Below, piece by piece: positions 13,027 to 26,400 of a stretch of DNA of 64,000 nt. Made by a program: the position numbers and the translations under genes. Location of the stretch: assembly GCF_000764305.2 (NCBI RefSeq), contig NW_025932756.1, forward strand, positions 186,001-250,000. Direction: 5' to 3'. The notes below the pieces were generated by a model. That model did not search any database, was not told where the DNA came from, and worked only from the letters and a program-made list of their open reading frames with translations. The stretch comes from Hyalella azteca. Lineage: Eukaryota > Arthropoda > Malacostraca > Amphipoda > Hyalellidae. Within the stretch, counting starts at the first letter, position 1; each line of letters begins with the position of its first letter.

Positions 13027-14472
13027 TTACCAGAATGGACACCAACCAATAAAACACTGGCTGAGGTTTTCGTGATTAGTTGCTTGGGCGATCAAGAGAT
13101 CAACTTGCTTAGCAACATCTAACGGTTCTTCCTGATTGAGGAAGTCTCGACCAGTTAATTTGTCTCGCACTCTGTTGACTATGGCAACAGCTTTTTTATT
13201 TAGAGCTTCTGGTTTGCCATTGAGCTGATTAGCTACGCCCACAGATCCTGGGATTGCAGCTCCAGAGCCAGTGGCACCGTCGCCTCCTTCAGGAGCACCG
13301 TCAACACCACCCGCGCTAGGGGCTACCATAGGACCTACAACTGCCGCACCGTCCGCAGGCCGTCGAGGCGGTGCCTGCTGTTGCTGCTGGTCGATCAGTC
13401 GCCAGTTCAAGAGTGGGTCATAAACGAAAGCTTCGAGCATCGCCATGACCGAGTCTTTGTTACGGCGCAGTAGCGACATGACGGACTCGCATGTCATGCG
13501 ATATGTGCCGTCGATTCCTGTCACTCCCATCGCGTTCACCAACATGCGGGTGAGACGGAAAGGAATTTTTTCGGGGTATTTCTCGCGGGTCATGGCAACT
13601 TCAAAACAGTCACCGAAATCAATATGGATAATTTTACCAGACTTTTGGTCGAGCATAAGATTAGAAGGGTGTCGGTCTCCCAAGCCCAAGACATACCCAA
13701 TCATGGACATGGCAGCCAAAGATCGCGTGTAATTCGTGCGACGGTCAAACCAAACTTCCGATGATGGGCTTTTCAGCCACAGGAGTTTAGCAAGGTCATC
13801 TCCTTGAGTGAGTTCTAGGGCATGTTCAAAGACCTCCACTTTTTGCATTGCTGTAAGGTGTTCAAGCGAGGGTGCCATCTTCATCATTATTCTGTGCTCT
13901 ATTGTTATGAGTATTTTTTTCTTATCACGCCAGTCCTTGATGAGAACATGAAGCGTGTCACAATGTGGCAGCCACCCGATCAGGCCTGAGTTAGTGGATA
14001 GAGGCACCACAGCATACCTCTGTACTGTCAGATTTCGTCGGAAAGTTTCAGGATTGTTCACTAGGAAAGTGTTGACAAGACCGAATAGCTGCATGACTCG
14101 TTCGTCCTGTCTAAGATCTTCGTGGCCCTTCAAGAGGAACATAATATCGTGACCTGTGCTTGCTCGGATGCATAGTTTGCGTGGCCGCTGTTTTGTGGAG
14201 AAGACTTGAAGTGAAGGATGCACATAACTGATGCATATAAGAGGCGCGTTGGGAGCGTAGCTACCAGGGACTGCAATGTCCAAGTCCCGGCAAGTTAGTA
14301 AGCGAGGAGACACGGAGTGCAGTTCTAATGAAGTCAAAGTCGGAATTTGTCGACAAATGCGCTTGAAGACATTGTAGTACAGTTCCCATGCTTGGTTTAA
14401 ATCCCGTACGTTGGAAGATCTTTGGAAGCGCAGGCACCAATCCTTTGCTTCTGCGAGATCTCTGCTGTAAGC
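13027..14472 (-). CDS. MTOR: TOR exon 37: FRB end, kinase domain and FATC
   Basis: One 1,446-base exon. FRB helix: [13 protein letters not shown], where human has DLTQAWDLYYHVF, so the positions of T2098 and D2102 are Asn and Glu. Kinase: [20 protein letters not shown], catalytic loop [14 protein letters not shown], and [11 protein letters not shown] with the metal-binding Asp, all intact, so an active kinase is expected. Between NWRL and KPEALNKK, human mTOR has the negative regulatory region with the S2448 site; here the stretch is a Gln run followed by Pro/Ala/Gly-rich sequence with no such site. FATC ends [15 protein letters not shown] before the stop. A strong GC and codon bias marks the exon against its AT-rich flanks. 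Confidence 0.98.
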   Translation of the reverse strand, partial: AYSRDLAEAKDWCLRFQRSSNVRDLNQAWELYYNVFKRICRQIPTLTSLELHSVSPRLLTCRDLDIAVPGSYAPNAPLICISYVHPSLQVFSTKQRPRKLCIRASTGHDIMFLLKGHEDLRQDERVMQLFGLVNTFLVNNPETFRRNLTVQRYAVVPLSTNSGLIGWLPHCDTLHVLIKDWRDKKKILITIEHRIMMKMAPSLEHLTAMQKVEVFEHALELTQGDDLAKLLWLKSPSSEVWFDRRTNYTRSLAAMSMIGYVLGLGDRHPSNLMLDQKSGKIIHIDFGDCFEVAMTREKYPEKIPFRLTRMLVNAMGVTGIDGTYRMTCESVMSLLRRNKDSVMAMLEAFVYDPLLNWRLIDQQQQQAPPRRPADGAAVVGPMVAPSAGGVDGAPEGGDGATGSGAAIPGSVGVANQLNGKPEALNKKAVAIVNRVRDKLTGRDFLNQEEPLDVAKQVDLLIAQATNHENLSQCFIGWCPFW

Positions 14473-17400
14473 CTGTCGATCAAGAAGCGTTTCAGTCTCT
14501 TAATTGCTATTCGTATCTATACGTTCGTTATATAAGAATAAATCTATGAAGTTTTTCTCTAAGTTTGGGCACAACATTAACAAAAATATGTTTTACCTGG
14601 TTGAAAGCCACTTCGTTTAATGTTTCAGGCTCTTTGTCCATCATTGAGTGCAGCGGCAGGAGCGTTCTTAGCATCGCCTGATCGTTGCGTTCACCAAAAT
14701 AGAGGCGGCTGGCTTCCTCCAGTGCTTCGTGCCAGCGTTCGTGACGTAGGATAGCCACTCTTATCAGTTCTTCTGACACCTGCAAACAAAACAAGTTAAC
14801 GAGTTTTATGACTAAATATATTTAATTGCTATTCGCGACCAACAATGACACAAATATTCCTCGCGAATAATAAGTAGAAAACTCATCATGTTTTCACAGT
14901 TATTCCTACTAGGCAAATTTGCATGCAATGGTGTCATCAAAGTAATTTCTCTGTTAGTGAGACATTTTCAACGTAACCCTTAATTAATTTAGAAACTATC
15001 GAGAAACTATAGAATATCTTAAATGAAAAGTTTGTAAGGCCTTCTATTGTACGTACAAGGGCTGCTTGGTTGACAAGCACAGACGAGTGTTCGCGCATCT
15101 TGTTGAGGAGCTTCTCAGCAGCGTTGCTGCGACACTTGTCTGAAGACTTCGCCGCAACCGTCAGAGGATATAATAACGCCTACAAGATAAAATACTCTGC
15201 TAAGAAAGATATATATTATGACCTTCTTCATAAGGATACAAATCCAATTCACTGGGCAAAGAAGACTAAAATCATAGGCTTAGGTGCCTAGTTTCTCAAG
15301 TTCACATTCATTATATGAAAAACACACACAAAAAGAAAATAATTCGGAAAGGTACGATTTTATAGTTGGAATTATTCAACCTTAAAATTTTGTTGAACTC
15401 AAAGCAGGCATTAATCACGTATTGTTATCCAATTTGACTGGCAATTTTAGGCGTGTATAAAGCGTAGACCTTTTCTTTTGTTCATTTCGGTATAGTGATC
15501 TTGGCAAAAGTCTTTAACGCTTACCTAGGGATTGTAAAATTCAACTTTCGTTGTCTGTTCCAACTGGCAAGGTCATAGTGAATCACTTGACAAGTACTGA
15601 CAAGAGCGTAGATAGAAGTAAAATGTATTCAATTACAATGCATCGGAAGAAAAATATATTAGGAAAGAGTGAAATTTTAGGAACTAAATTGGATTGCCTG
15701 CGGTGTTTAAGTTTCAAGTTAAGGGTGCATTAGTGCAGTCATGTCAGAGGCAGCGCGTAAGGTCGAGTTGTAGTTGTGGAATGTAAACATCATGGAAGCC
15801 TGTGCCGACAAAGGAACACTAACACGGAGAAAGGTGTCTTCCGTTTCAATTAAAAAATATAGTATATTAAGACTACACTAGAGCAACGACGTGCTAGAGT
15901 ACATGGATTCCGTTCAGCAACCATAACCAACCGGAGGATATTGGACCGGCGCCATAACAACCGTTCACAATCCGTATTACTGCCACTTCAGACGTCGCAC
16001 ACGCGACCACACACATGAATGGATCTTAGAAGTATATTGTTATCAGCAAGAGTCAACATCAGCACCGATTCTAGAACGGATCGTTCATGCCAGAGCTCCA
16101 CAAGAAATAAATCAATTGACTGCTTCTATGAATCTTGAGTCTACTCTTCCAAACAGCAATATTTCTCAACATGTATTCGGGCTTACTTCACCCTTCATTT
16201 GCGAATAGAACGTGCCCCCTTGGTTACGAAGAGAACATTTTTCAAATGTAGCCACAAGGAAATGAAGCCAGCGTTGAAACCACGCAATCAAGAAAAATTC
16301 ACGAACCGACAACAGCGGCATGCCAATATAGCAATAGGAAATTGAAACGTTTAATCAATACATTAATACGGTGCCCCATTTTTATTGTAATAGAGATTTT
16401 CAACTTTGGCTGTAGTTTTGCGCTACCAATGAGTTAATTTGACGTGCATTGTTCTTTGAGAAATGTACTCGTTCCCTAAATTAGGTAGCCAATGTTAATC
16501 TAGCAAATTAAGGAAATGGGAACGAACCTGCGGGTGTTGCTTGCCAAAGTCTGTGATGACCTGATGCACGAGCTGGCTTACAGCTGGTCGGGGGGTGTCG
16601 ATGCGGGCAATCAGTTGCGGGATCATCTGCACATCGTCAAGTTATATCAACACTCTAACATTGGCAGGGTAGACGCATTTGAATTTAGTAAACAAATCGT
16701 GAATTGGCTATGAGGTGCACTAGATCCACGATAGCCTCCGAATTAACAGTCAGAAAGATGATCAAATTGAAAAAATAAAGTGAAATTAAACCTGGTGGAA
16801 TACTTAGTTGAAAATCACATAGAAAATTACGAAATCATGATTAGGACCAATCTAAAGCTAGTTAGTTTGAAAGGCTTTGATTTTAGGTGATTCCAAATTA
16901 GCGTTTTCGCTCTGATGGTACATTGAAATTTTTTAATTCAAATAAAAAAATCAATTTTCAATTGAAAGCTCAAAATTTTCAATTGAAAGCTCAAAATTTT
17001 CAATTGAAAGTCGACGCTGTTTGAACATACTGATAGTACGAGAAAAATCCGGAAGGAAAACAGCTTTGTACACACAACTTTCAGAGTGTTAAAGGAAAAT
17101 TAATCTATCAAAAAAAATTTGATCTACAGCAGAGATGGCGCCCATCTCTTTCAACACAAGAAAGAAAATACAAAACTAGTATACATAAAACACAAGACTA
17201 TGCCTATTAAAATCTCGCGCATATAACTGTTGCTGCCAACATGTGCGGTGAAACATTGGAACAAACTTGGAGCCAAGTGTCGACGTGAAGAGTCTTGAGT
17301 CCCTCCTTGAGGACCTGCTCAACTGACGGGTTGTGGCCGTGCTGGAACCAAATGGTGAGGAGGCGAAGACAATCTTGCACGCTCGTGCTGCTTTCGCCAA

Positions 17401-20400
17401 CTGCAATGCTTCTGATGAAGCCCTTCACTGCCTCACACGCGTACTCGCACAGGCGCTTCTGTAACTAACGTGGAAACAATATAAGTATAAACCTAAATCC
17501 CCAAATTAAAGGGCAAAGAATATATTAAATAATCAAACTGCTAATGAAATAATCCAAGTGTTTTCATAGAGTAAATAGTACATAAGATACAAAATCGTCT
17601 AGCTCTGAACCTTTCCAGAAACAAGGCACTTAGGACGAAGGAATTTATTTTAATAAGCAGAATTCATAACTTATTTCATGACAAAGGTAATAGACTAACT
17701 CGATTTATTTCCTGGCATATTCTGGCCAATTCATTGTCATCGTTCTCAGCGCTGTCGCCCCCAGGAGAAGTTTCTCCAACACCTGCTCCGCGAGCTGCAT
17801 TGGTAGCAGCAACAGCTGCAGCTGCAGTTGATTTCACCTGCAGTTGCTCTAACTTCGTTTGCTGCATGAGCAAAGCTTGGAAGTTCGAGAAGGCATAAGC
17901 ATGCCAAGCCTTATAGCAAGACTCGTTAGCGACCCTTGCGTGGTGGTTATACTTGGTGATGGTAGGTAAAGTCTCCTCGTTTACTCCGTGGATATCCTCA
18001 TGCCACTCACCGAGTTTCAAGTACACTTTGGAAATGAGGATGCGCACAGATGCTTCGTTGTGAAGGTTCACGGCAGCTTGGTTGAGGTGAGTCACAAATG
18101 TCTGAAGTTTGGTGTAGGCTCTATGCTGCTGGTCAGGCAGAGAGTAGAGGTACTTGGCGTACTCGTAACTGGCGTTGGGGTACATGATAGGGAGTGGCTT
18201 CTCAGGGACAGCTTCAGGGTCATGACCCACGAGAGACACTAGCGTCTTCCTGACGAGTGAGTAGCGATTGGCCTTCCTGCACATTGCAGCGAAGTCCAGC
18301 CAAGGCCGGACATCGTCTTGAGGTTTCAGCACCAGGGATCTCACTAGCAAGATTTTATGCCAGTCATCTACGACACGTTGGTTGCTCTGAGAATAGAAAC
18401 CAACATATCATAGACTTGGATAATGAACAATTTTAAACACACTTGAATATTACCTAACAATGATTCAACTATTCTAATAACTATGCTAATTGATCAAATT
18501 TTTGGTTGGGATAAAAGACTCAGTAAACCAAAAGATGAAAAAGACACCAATGTCATTACCAGTCCGGACTTTTGACTCTTTATCCTGATACGACATGAAT
18601 TAACAATAAAAATAATTTGACAACTCCTATGTTGACTTGCACAGAAATGAAGCTCATCACAAGATTAAATGATAATATCGCGAAAATTCGATTCACAATT
18701 ATAGGAAATATCTAAGAATAGTTAATTCATCCGAGATATCTAATAGCATCGCATTGACCAAACATTCACAATTTAATATCAGGCACAAACTGTAGAGAAT
18801 GGTGATCAAACCAACGAATCATGAAAATTAAAAATAAAGGATACATAATACGACATTTACGAGTGGTCCGTAGTAGAACAACACGACCAGCGCCGAATGG
18901 ACTTGATCCCGTTCTCAAATAACTAAGCTTCCAACAAATCTGGACTGTCGCACCATCGGCAGTAAGCTGTTCAAGTAAAAACATGAACTTTGAAACAGAC
19001 CAACCAGGCTTCAGCACAGAAGTCGGGAAAAGTATGGCCCAGAATCGTCCGGCATCATACGAAATAATTTTACAACAATCAGTCGAAGCGAGCAGCAGCG
19101 TTCCAGCACTCGTTCTCTACACCAACCAGCCGCCAGTATTTATCCTATGCATCCCACGATCGAAGGACCACTCGTCAAAGCACGATTGATTTTGGAATCA
19201 TACTTTACCATCTGGAACCTAACCTCAGATGCTGTTAGCTAAAAGTTACTAAATTTAAAGATGTCATATTCAATCCTACGGCCTGGTGGTGCAAGGCAGG
19301 TTTCATGCAACCCCCAATGAGAACTGGGCCGATCGATCGCATTACGTCGTGCGCAGGTGACAATTTGAGCGCTGGCAAGGTTATGAAGTTATGCTTCAAT
19401 GAAACGTTTAGTAATGGACAGTCATTATGTACGAGGCTATTCTCTCCCGTGTTAAGTGGTGTAAAGCTCATAACATTTATAAAAAACTATGTGGTGGGCT
19501 GGTTACAGACGAAAGTCTTTATTCGCGACTAATGGGTGGTACGGAAAGAAGCTAAGCGTTGCATTCAGGGCTGATTAGTGGTCAAAATTGGTGGTGCACG
19601 GCTGCGCTTCCGCCATTTGTCATATTTATGAACAAATTTGAGATTCTTAGATATACTGTACATTCGAAACTGGAAATATTTGTTCACAATGCTGCACCGC
19701 ACGGTTATAGACATGACGTGCTGAAGACATTATATACCTGGAGTCTCTGGTACCACATGTTCTTGATGGCACACCGTCTCTCCGGCACCAGGGAATACTG
19801 CTGTACCGTACAGTTATATACATCACGTGCAGGAGACATTATATACCTGGAGTCTCTGGTACCACATGTTCTTGATGGCACACCGTCTCTCCGGCACCAG
19901 GGAATACTGCGTCACCTCCTCGAGCTCGGCCAGCACCTGCACGGCGACCATGCTGCTGTAGGCGCGCTCGTAGCTCTCGCCCGACATCGCCGTTAGCTCC
20001 GCGTCGTGCAGGTCCCGGGCGAAGGTTATCAGCTGAGTGTATCAAATGATGCCATTAAGAAATATAGAGTATAAGAAAAGGTTAAAGTTTAGTTAGCGTA
20101 TTATACAGAAAGGTTGGGAAATGAGCGTATCAAGCAAAGGTTATAGCTGAGTGTGTATTAAACGAAACGATTACAAAATTAGAGAGCATTGGAAAACAGT
20201 AACAGCTTAGTTAGGCTATCATACGGACAGGTAGGGAATAAGCGTATCAAGCGTAGGTTATCAGCTGAATCAGCATATCATACAAAAATACTTAAAAATT
20301 ATGACGAAAAAACTGTTCAGCATTTAGATTTTTTCAAGAATAAATTCATTCCTAACAAAAATAAAACAATTTTCGTGATCTATGGGTGGTAGAATACGGC

Positions 20401-23400
20401 TGAAACCTACAATTGGTGACATCTTCTAGTGCGGACAGTAAGCAAGGTCAAGTATACAGTGTATACTACACACCAACATCCATGATAAGGACTAACCTGC
20501 TGAGCCTTATCACACATCCCTTGCTGCACAGCGAGCACAGCCCTGAAGAAGGCGCCAGTATGGGAGTCTGCCGGCACGTAAGCCACGGTTCGCTCCATCA
20601 TCGTCCATTCCTCTGCCACCCACGCTGCTGACGTGGCCAGGCGCGACATTTGTGAGCGGTAGTGCTCCGAGAGCGACTGCAACAACACATTTCAGCTATA
20701 AATATTGGTTGAATCAAACAACATTAGCAGTTATGACTAAGCAACCCAATAAGCATTAAGACAATGGTTCTTCAGAAGTTCAATTAGCTGGATCCTGCAG
20801 CATGACGAGCTCGGAAACAATTGTTTACGTAAAAGAACTAATATAGAGCGATTTAAGTTATTACAAATATAAAATATGAGTCAAGGTCCAAAATTGGCCG
20901 ATGAAACAATGAACATTTTCAGCGCGTGTCGCCTAAAACCGAAATGTGGCGGCCCATTCTAGGCTCCCGTACGCGATCGTCTGTATACACACACACTGAG
21001 TACTGGCTTTGAGTCTGGTCAGAATTCTTCAATAACGGGCCGATATGATGCTATGTCTGAGCATTTCTGCGCTTGTATGATCTGGGTAGTTTAGTTATGC
21101 ATCATTGTAGCACATAACATAGCTCATTGTAGGAAGGGAATGAACCAAAGATAATTAATCATTTACCGGTAGATGAAATCAAAACTCGAGCGTGGAACAG
21201 AATAGATGGCTACACGAATAATCTTGAGCAGTGGATTATCTTGTAGTCAATGATTTGGATAAAATTTGAAGTGCGTGTTATCAAGTAGTCGTGACGGTGC
21301 AGTACTACTGATTCAAACGAAATATTATATAGAATTGTGACACTCACATTCACACACTCAGGGTCCCCAATGAAGTTCCACCAGCGGCAGGTCGTCTCGT
21401 ACAACTCGCCCCTGCAGAGAAGTTTATTGTTAATTAAACAAACAGTATATATAAATCTAAATCATCATAAAAAAAGCATTCTTAGACATATAGTATGAAA
21501 TGAAACTAATAAGTTTCAATACAAGCAAGTAAGTAAACTATTTACCATTCTCCAAGAGCCTCCATGCATCGCATTTTGCCGAGCGCGAGCTCGAACTGTT
21601 CAGGAGTTTTCTCGAGCTGGGCGTTGTAGAGGTCGAGCGCCTGCTGCCAGTCGTGGACCTTCTCGAACCAGCGCTCCTCCAAGTGCATGTCTGTGCTGTT
21701 GTGTTTGCGTGCGAACTCCATCAAGCCTGTACACAGCCATACATTGTATGCCATTTATTAGATGCATTATGTACATTCAGTGTATAATGGTCATTTATAG
21801 TTTCATTTATACTCCTGTTAATATTATCACGCACGAAGTTATTTTATACTCCAACGTTTAATTATAAATACATCTAAACTGTTAATGATAAATTTTATCC
21901 ACTCAACGACGACTTTTACGAAAATAAAATGAAACATAGAATCAAGATTGAAAACAACAAGAACAAAGTTTTCACGGGAAATTGATCGAAAAGTGTGGAA
22001 CACACCGAAAAAACAAATTAAAAAAATAACCTGTTGCAGCCTCGGTTTGCCCGAGATTATTATTGATGGAAATGAGATTCTGGAGCACGTCGGGTGACGG
22101 GCTCTTGTGGAACTGTTCCTCTTTGTAGTGGAGAGCCTTGGCGTAGGCCCGGCAGTCCATTGCCTTGTTCCCCAACAATGATGCATCTACAGGCAAGCCT
22201 CCCTAAGAACAAAAATCTTTAAAGAACACACTATTTTTGAAGGCTAAAGTATTGGAGGAACGATAGATTCATTATTACTTCAAATTACAATGAAGTTTAC
22301 TTAATCGCGATAATCACAGGCTACAGATGACAAATAAAACACAAACCTTGTCACTGTGCTCCATAAACTCGGTGAGGTTGAGTAAGGCTTGTGTGACCTC
22401 AGGAATGTCTTGCGCCCTGAGTGCGTGCTGCAGGGAGCTCAGGAAGTCGTCTTGTTGGCTCTCGTTCATCTCGCTCCAGGCCGCCATGAAGGAAACGTTG
22501 AACAGGTCACGGGCCACTTGCGGGTAGCCCGAAGAAACTCGGAACACAGCTCTGCGGATCAGAACAACGTCATACCAGCACTCCATTGCTCAATGAAATT
22601 TATTAGACAAGAAGTAGAGCTGCATTAAAATATTGTGGTGATAGAGGGTGACAGATGTTTATATCTGTGCATCAAGGATCGTTTTAAAATAGACTTGTTA
22701 ATGCTCTTACAAATATGGAATATCAAATAATTTTTAACGTTCATTAACTGACTGTGATGTAATTTTATAACCTTAATTACCGTAATTCATAAATAAAACA
22801 TATAACAAGAAACTGAAAGTCTCATGCATGACAACTCATATTTATTTCTTATTTATTTAATGTTTCTTAGCCATACATTAAATTTTAGAGAGATTTTGTT
22901 AAAGGAAGAAAAAAACCACATGCGGGTAGGTTGAACTCGAAATGCGACATAAGTTCAGCAACAAGACTCCAGTAGTGCTGACAAATTCATGATCATGGAG
23001 GCATAAAACTTACTTGAGGGCACTGCTGGGCGAAGCCTTCAGAAGGTTCATGCCAATGCCCAGCAGCCACTGCATCCATTCTTCCTTGCCCGTGTGGCGT
23101 TGAAACTCCCATGACTTCACCAACTCAGCCTTATCGAAAAATTGTGTATTAGCAACGAAGAAAAAATATCTTCCGACTCCAAGCATGGAGTAATAAGCTC
23201 AATTCACTAATAATAAATAATACTTAAAAATAACTGACAATGATCCAGGATTAGTTCTACCGACATTCAGTAAGATCGACGTTCAATTACAGTGGAGACG
23301 TCAAATGAGAACGTAACACAGTGATTAAATTCAGCTTGACCTAGACTTCGCTTAGTGTTAAGTCTGCCGTAGTCGCAGATCATCAAATCAATAGCGAGTC

Positions 23401-26400
23401 GATAAAGATTATTGATATAACTATTGCTTCTTGCTGTACTAAAATTGTTAAGGGAGCAAGAAGATACTTCGTATTTTGTACACGTTCACGTCTACGGTAG
23501 TTTTCCATGTTTAATATTAAGAGGTTTACTCAACTACACAATAGTAAACAATAATTTCCGTCAAGAGAGTGAATAAAATTTTAGAATAGCCAGAATAAAA
23601 AATAATAAAGTTTCGAAATGAGGCGGTAGTAGTAAGGGAGAGGTTTCTAGCGCTTCAGATCAGAAATAAGGCGGAAATACAAGGCAATAGTCACCCAGAC
23701 GGAGATGTTGCTGTACGAGACGTTGGCACCCGAGGAGGACGTGCCCTGTCTGGTCTCTGAGGTCGAGGGGTTAGGCACGTCGTACAGGCTGTGGTTGGGC
23801 TTCTCGCCGCCACGCTGGAATGTCGCAGCGGCTTTCTCTTCTTCACTGATGGCGTAACCCTGAACACAATATTGTCATTAGTACAATAAATGATTCACTG
23901 ATATCCCCCATGTGGATGTCAACTGCCAGCGACTGTATGGTCGTGATGCTGGCTGACCGAACCTTCAAATAAACATTAATGTTACCCCAAACCCTAAGGT
24001 GATAATGAACAAAGCGCTCACAAATGTTGCTCGCACGAACGATTATGACAGCGAGCATGAATGTTAGAGAGGCCATCGAATAAGCGACCATCATTAATGA
24101 GGTTATCTTAGGTATGATGTCATTAAAACAATAAAGCATCTTTTTTCATAATAAAAGCATAAAGCATAGACAAAACATATAGCATCTCGATTTAACATAA
24201 CATTTACGGATGTGTATCGTTTCTACTATTGAACGCAGGGCAACATAAAATATTAAATATAGAGCACGTCTATTGAATTGAAGAAGATTACTTAATTATT
24301 AACAAAATAAAGAGCAGTTATCAATTCAGGAATAAAGAGGTATACAAGATCAGGTCGGAATATCACCTTAAGAGGCACGTCAGGGTTGTCGAAGAGCACC
24401 ACGATGGGTGGCAGGAGCGCGTAGATGAACTCCTCCAGATTAACGCCAAACTTGCTCAACGCCTGCAGCAGCTGTAGGGACGTTCATGCGTGCAATACAC
24501 ACTTCAATTATTCACCAATAAAAGAATTTTTTTATAAGACAAAGATGACCCAGCATTACTCGCAGTTATATTCAACTATATAAATACACAATCATACATT
24601 TTTTTTATAAAAATATCATACATTTTTAGTGCCATAGCTAGGCAGAATTTCTTCATTGATGCAGGATTTGTTGAAGAACACGGAATAATGCTTGTAATCA
24701 TTATTACACCCTTCCTATTATTATTATTATATTCATTTCATCTTATCCACATGATTACAGAAAAAGTAATGCTTACACTCTTGGTGACCGGCCTCTCCTT
24801 GGAGTCATCCATGAGCGACTTGATGATGAGAGGAATGATGTCCTTAAGATGGGCCTTAAATTCGGCGCCCATAGCCACAGCGACGCTCTTCACCACCATG
24901 ATCAGGGGCTCGGCCAGCTCAGGGCTCAGGTCGCTCTTCCAGTACAGCTAAGCATGCATATAGCAGGAGATGTGTTACGTATCATGAGAACTCAATCAAT
25001 GTTATTAGAACTCAATCAATCAAATTAGATAATATTCTACAAACTAATAATATTAAAGACGTCAGTACCGAGCAATATAAGAAGGCTCTAATAATGTAAT
25101 ACCTACTTCATGAATTAGATAATATTCAATAAACTAATAATATTCAAGAAGTCAGCACTGAGCAGTATGAGAAGGTTCTAATAAAGTTATACTTCATGAA
25201 TTAAATTATATTGTCATGATAGGAGTTAATGTTACTGAGCTCACCTTAATAACTTGAACAATGTCGTCGACGTAGTTGCGTATGTGTTGTCCTACGATCT
25301 CAATGAAGGATGCCAGACGTAGGAGGAAATTGCCGCGGTAATTCTGATCACAATTTCGCACCACCTGCAAGGAAGCCACAGCTGTCAGGATGTCCACTGT
25401 CACCACCCACACTTACAGTAGCATTTATCACGTTACCTTCCGTGACGTCATTGTTATAAGCCTATATAAGCTCCTAGAGCATCCCCTGAGGCAGTCGCAG
25501 ACCAACATCTCTTAGCTGCACTACGCTGTTAGAAAAATTACGGTTAACGGTATTACCGGCGTTTCAGTGGCTGGTCGGCACGTGAAAAGAAACACCGTGT
25601 CGCCGTTTTTATTCTAATTTAACACTGTAAATCCGTAAAACATCTGACAAAAACGGCGAAACAGTTCATTTTCACGGGGCGACCGGCCACTAGAATGCCA
25701 GTGGGACAGTTTTTTCACCGTTTTTTTCCTAACAGTGTACCAGCCAGTCTCTAGCATCTATTCGCATATACTTAAGACGACTCCGACAATCGTGTCTAAC
25801 GTGATACTGTCGATATTGCTATCTGATCAATTCCTGTATCAATACCTCACCGTGTCTAACTTTAAATAAGTACTACCTTAGAGTTCCACTCTTTTTATTC
25901 TTCCTTATTGTATTTTACGGACAATAATAAGGAACTATAGTATCTCAGCGATAATCTTAAGTTCATCTAAACAAAACATTAATCAGCGAAGGTCATAGAA
26001 AAGACTTCGTTGATATTTGTTCCTGAACGCCTCCGGATACGGCAATGTAGCAGCAAGCATGGCTATTGTACGACATCAGTTCGAAGGCATGGTTATAAAA
26101 TAAATAGGTAATGGTAACGACATTGATAAATTTATCTCAACGTCTTCAGGAACGTTGGTTGACAATAGAATTAGATAGGCTGCATGTTTGAACATTATTT
26201 TATCAAGTTACAAATTATGTTGACAACCACAAAGTCTTAGTGAAATCGTTCTCACCTGTAGCAGTGACGGCACTACAAGGCTCAGGAAAGGAACGCCTTT
26301 GGCACCCAAGGTGAAATACGTGAAGTTAATTGCCTGAAAAACAAGAAAAAGTTTAAAATTAAAAAATCCACCGGGAAAACATCTATATCAAGCAGCATTA

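Noticed and set aside
23843..24139. A 98-codon frame on the - strand as the missing TOR segment
   Set aside because: It shows no similarity to the expected HEAT segment and looks like random AT-rich sequence.
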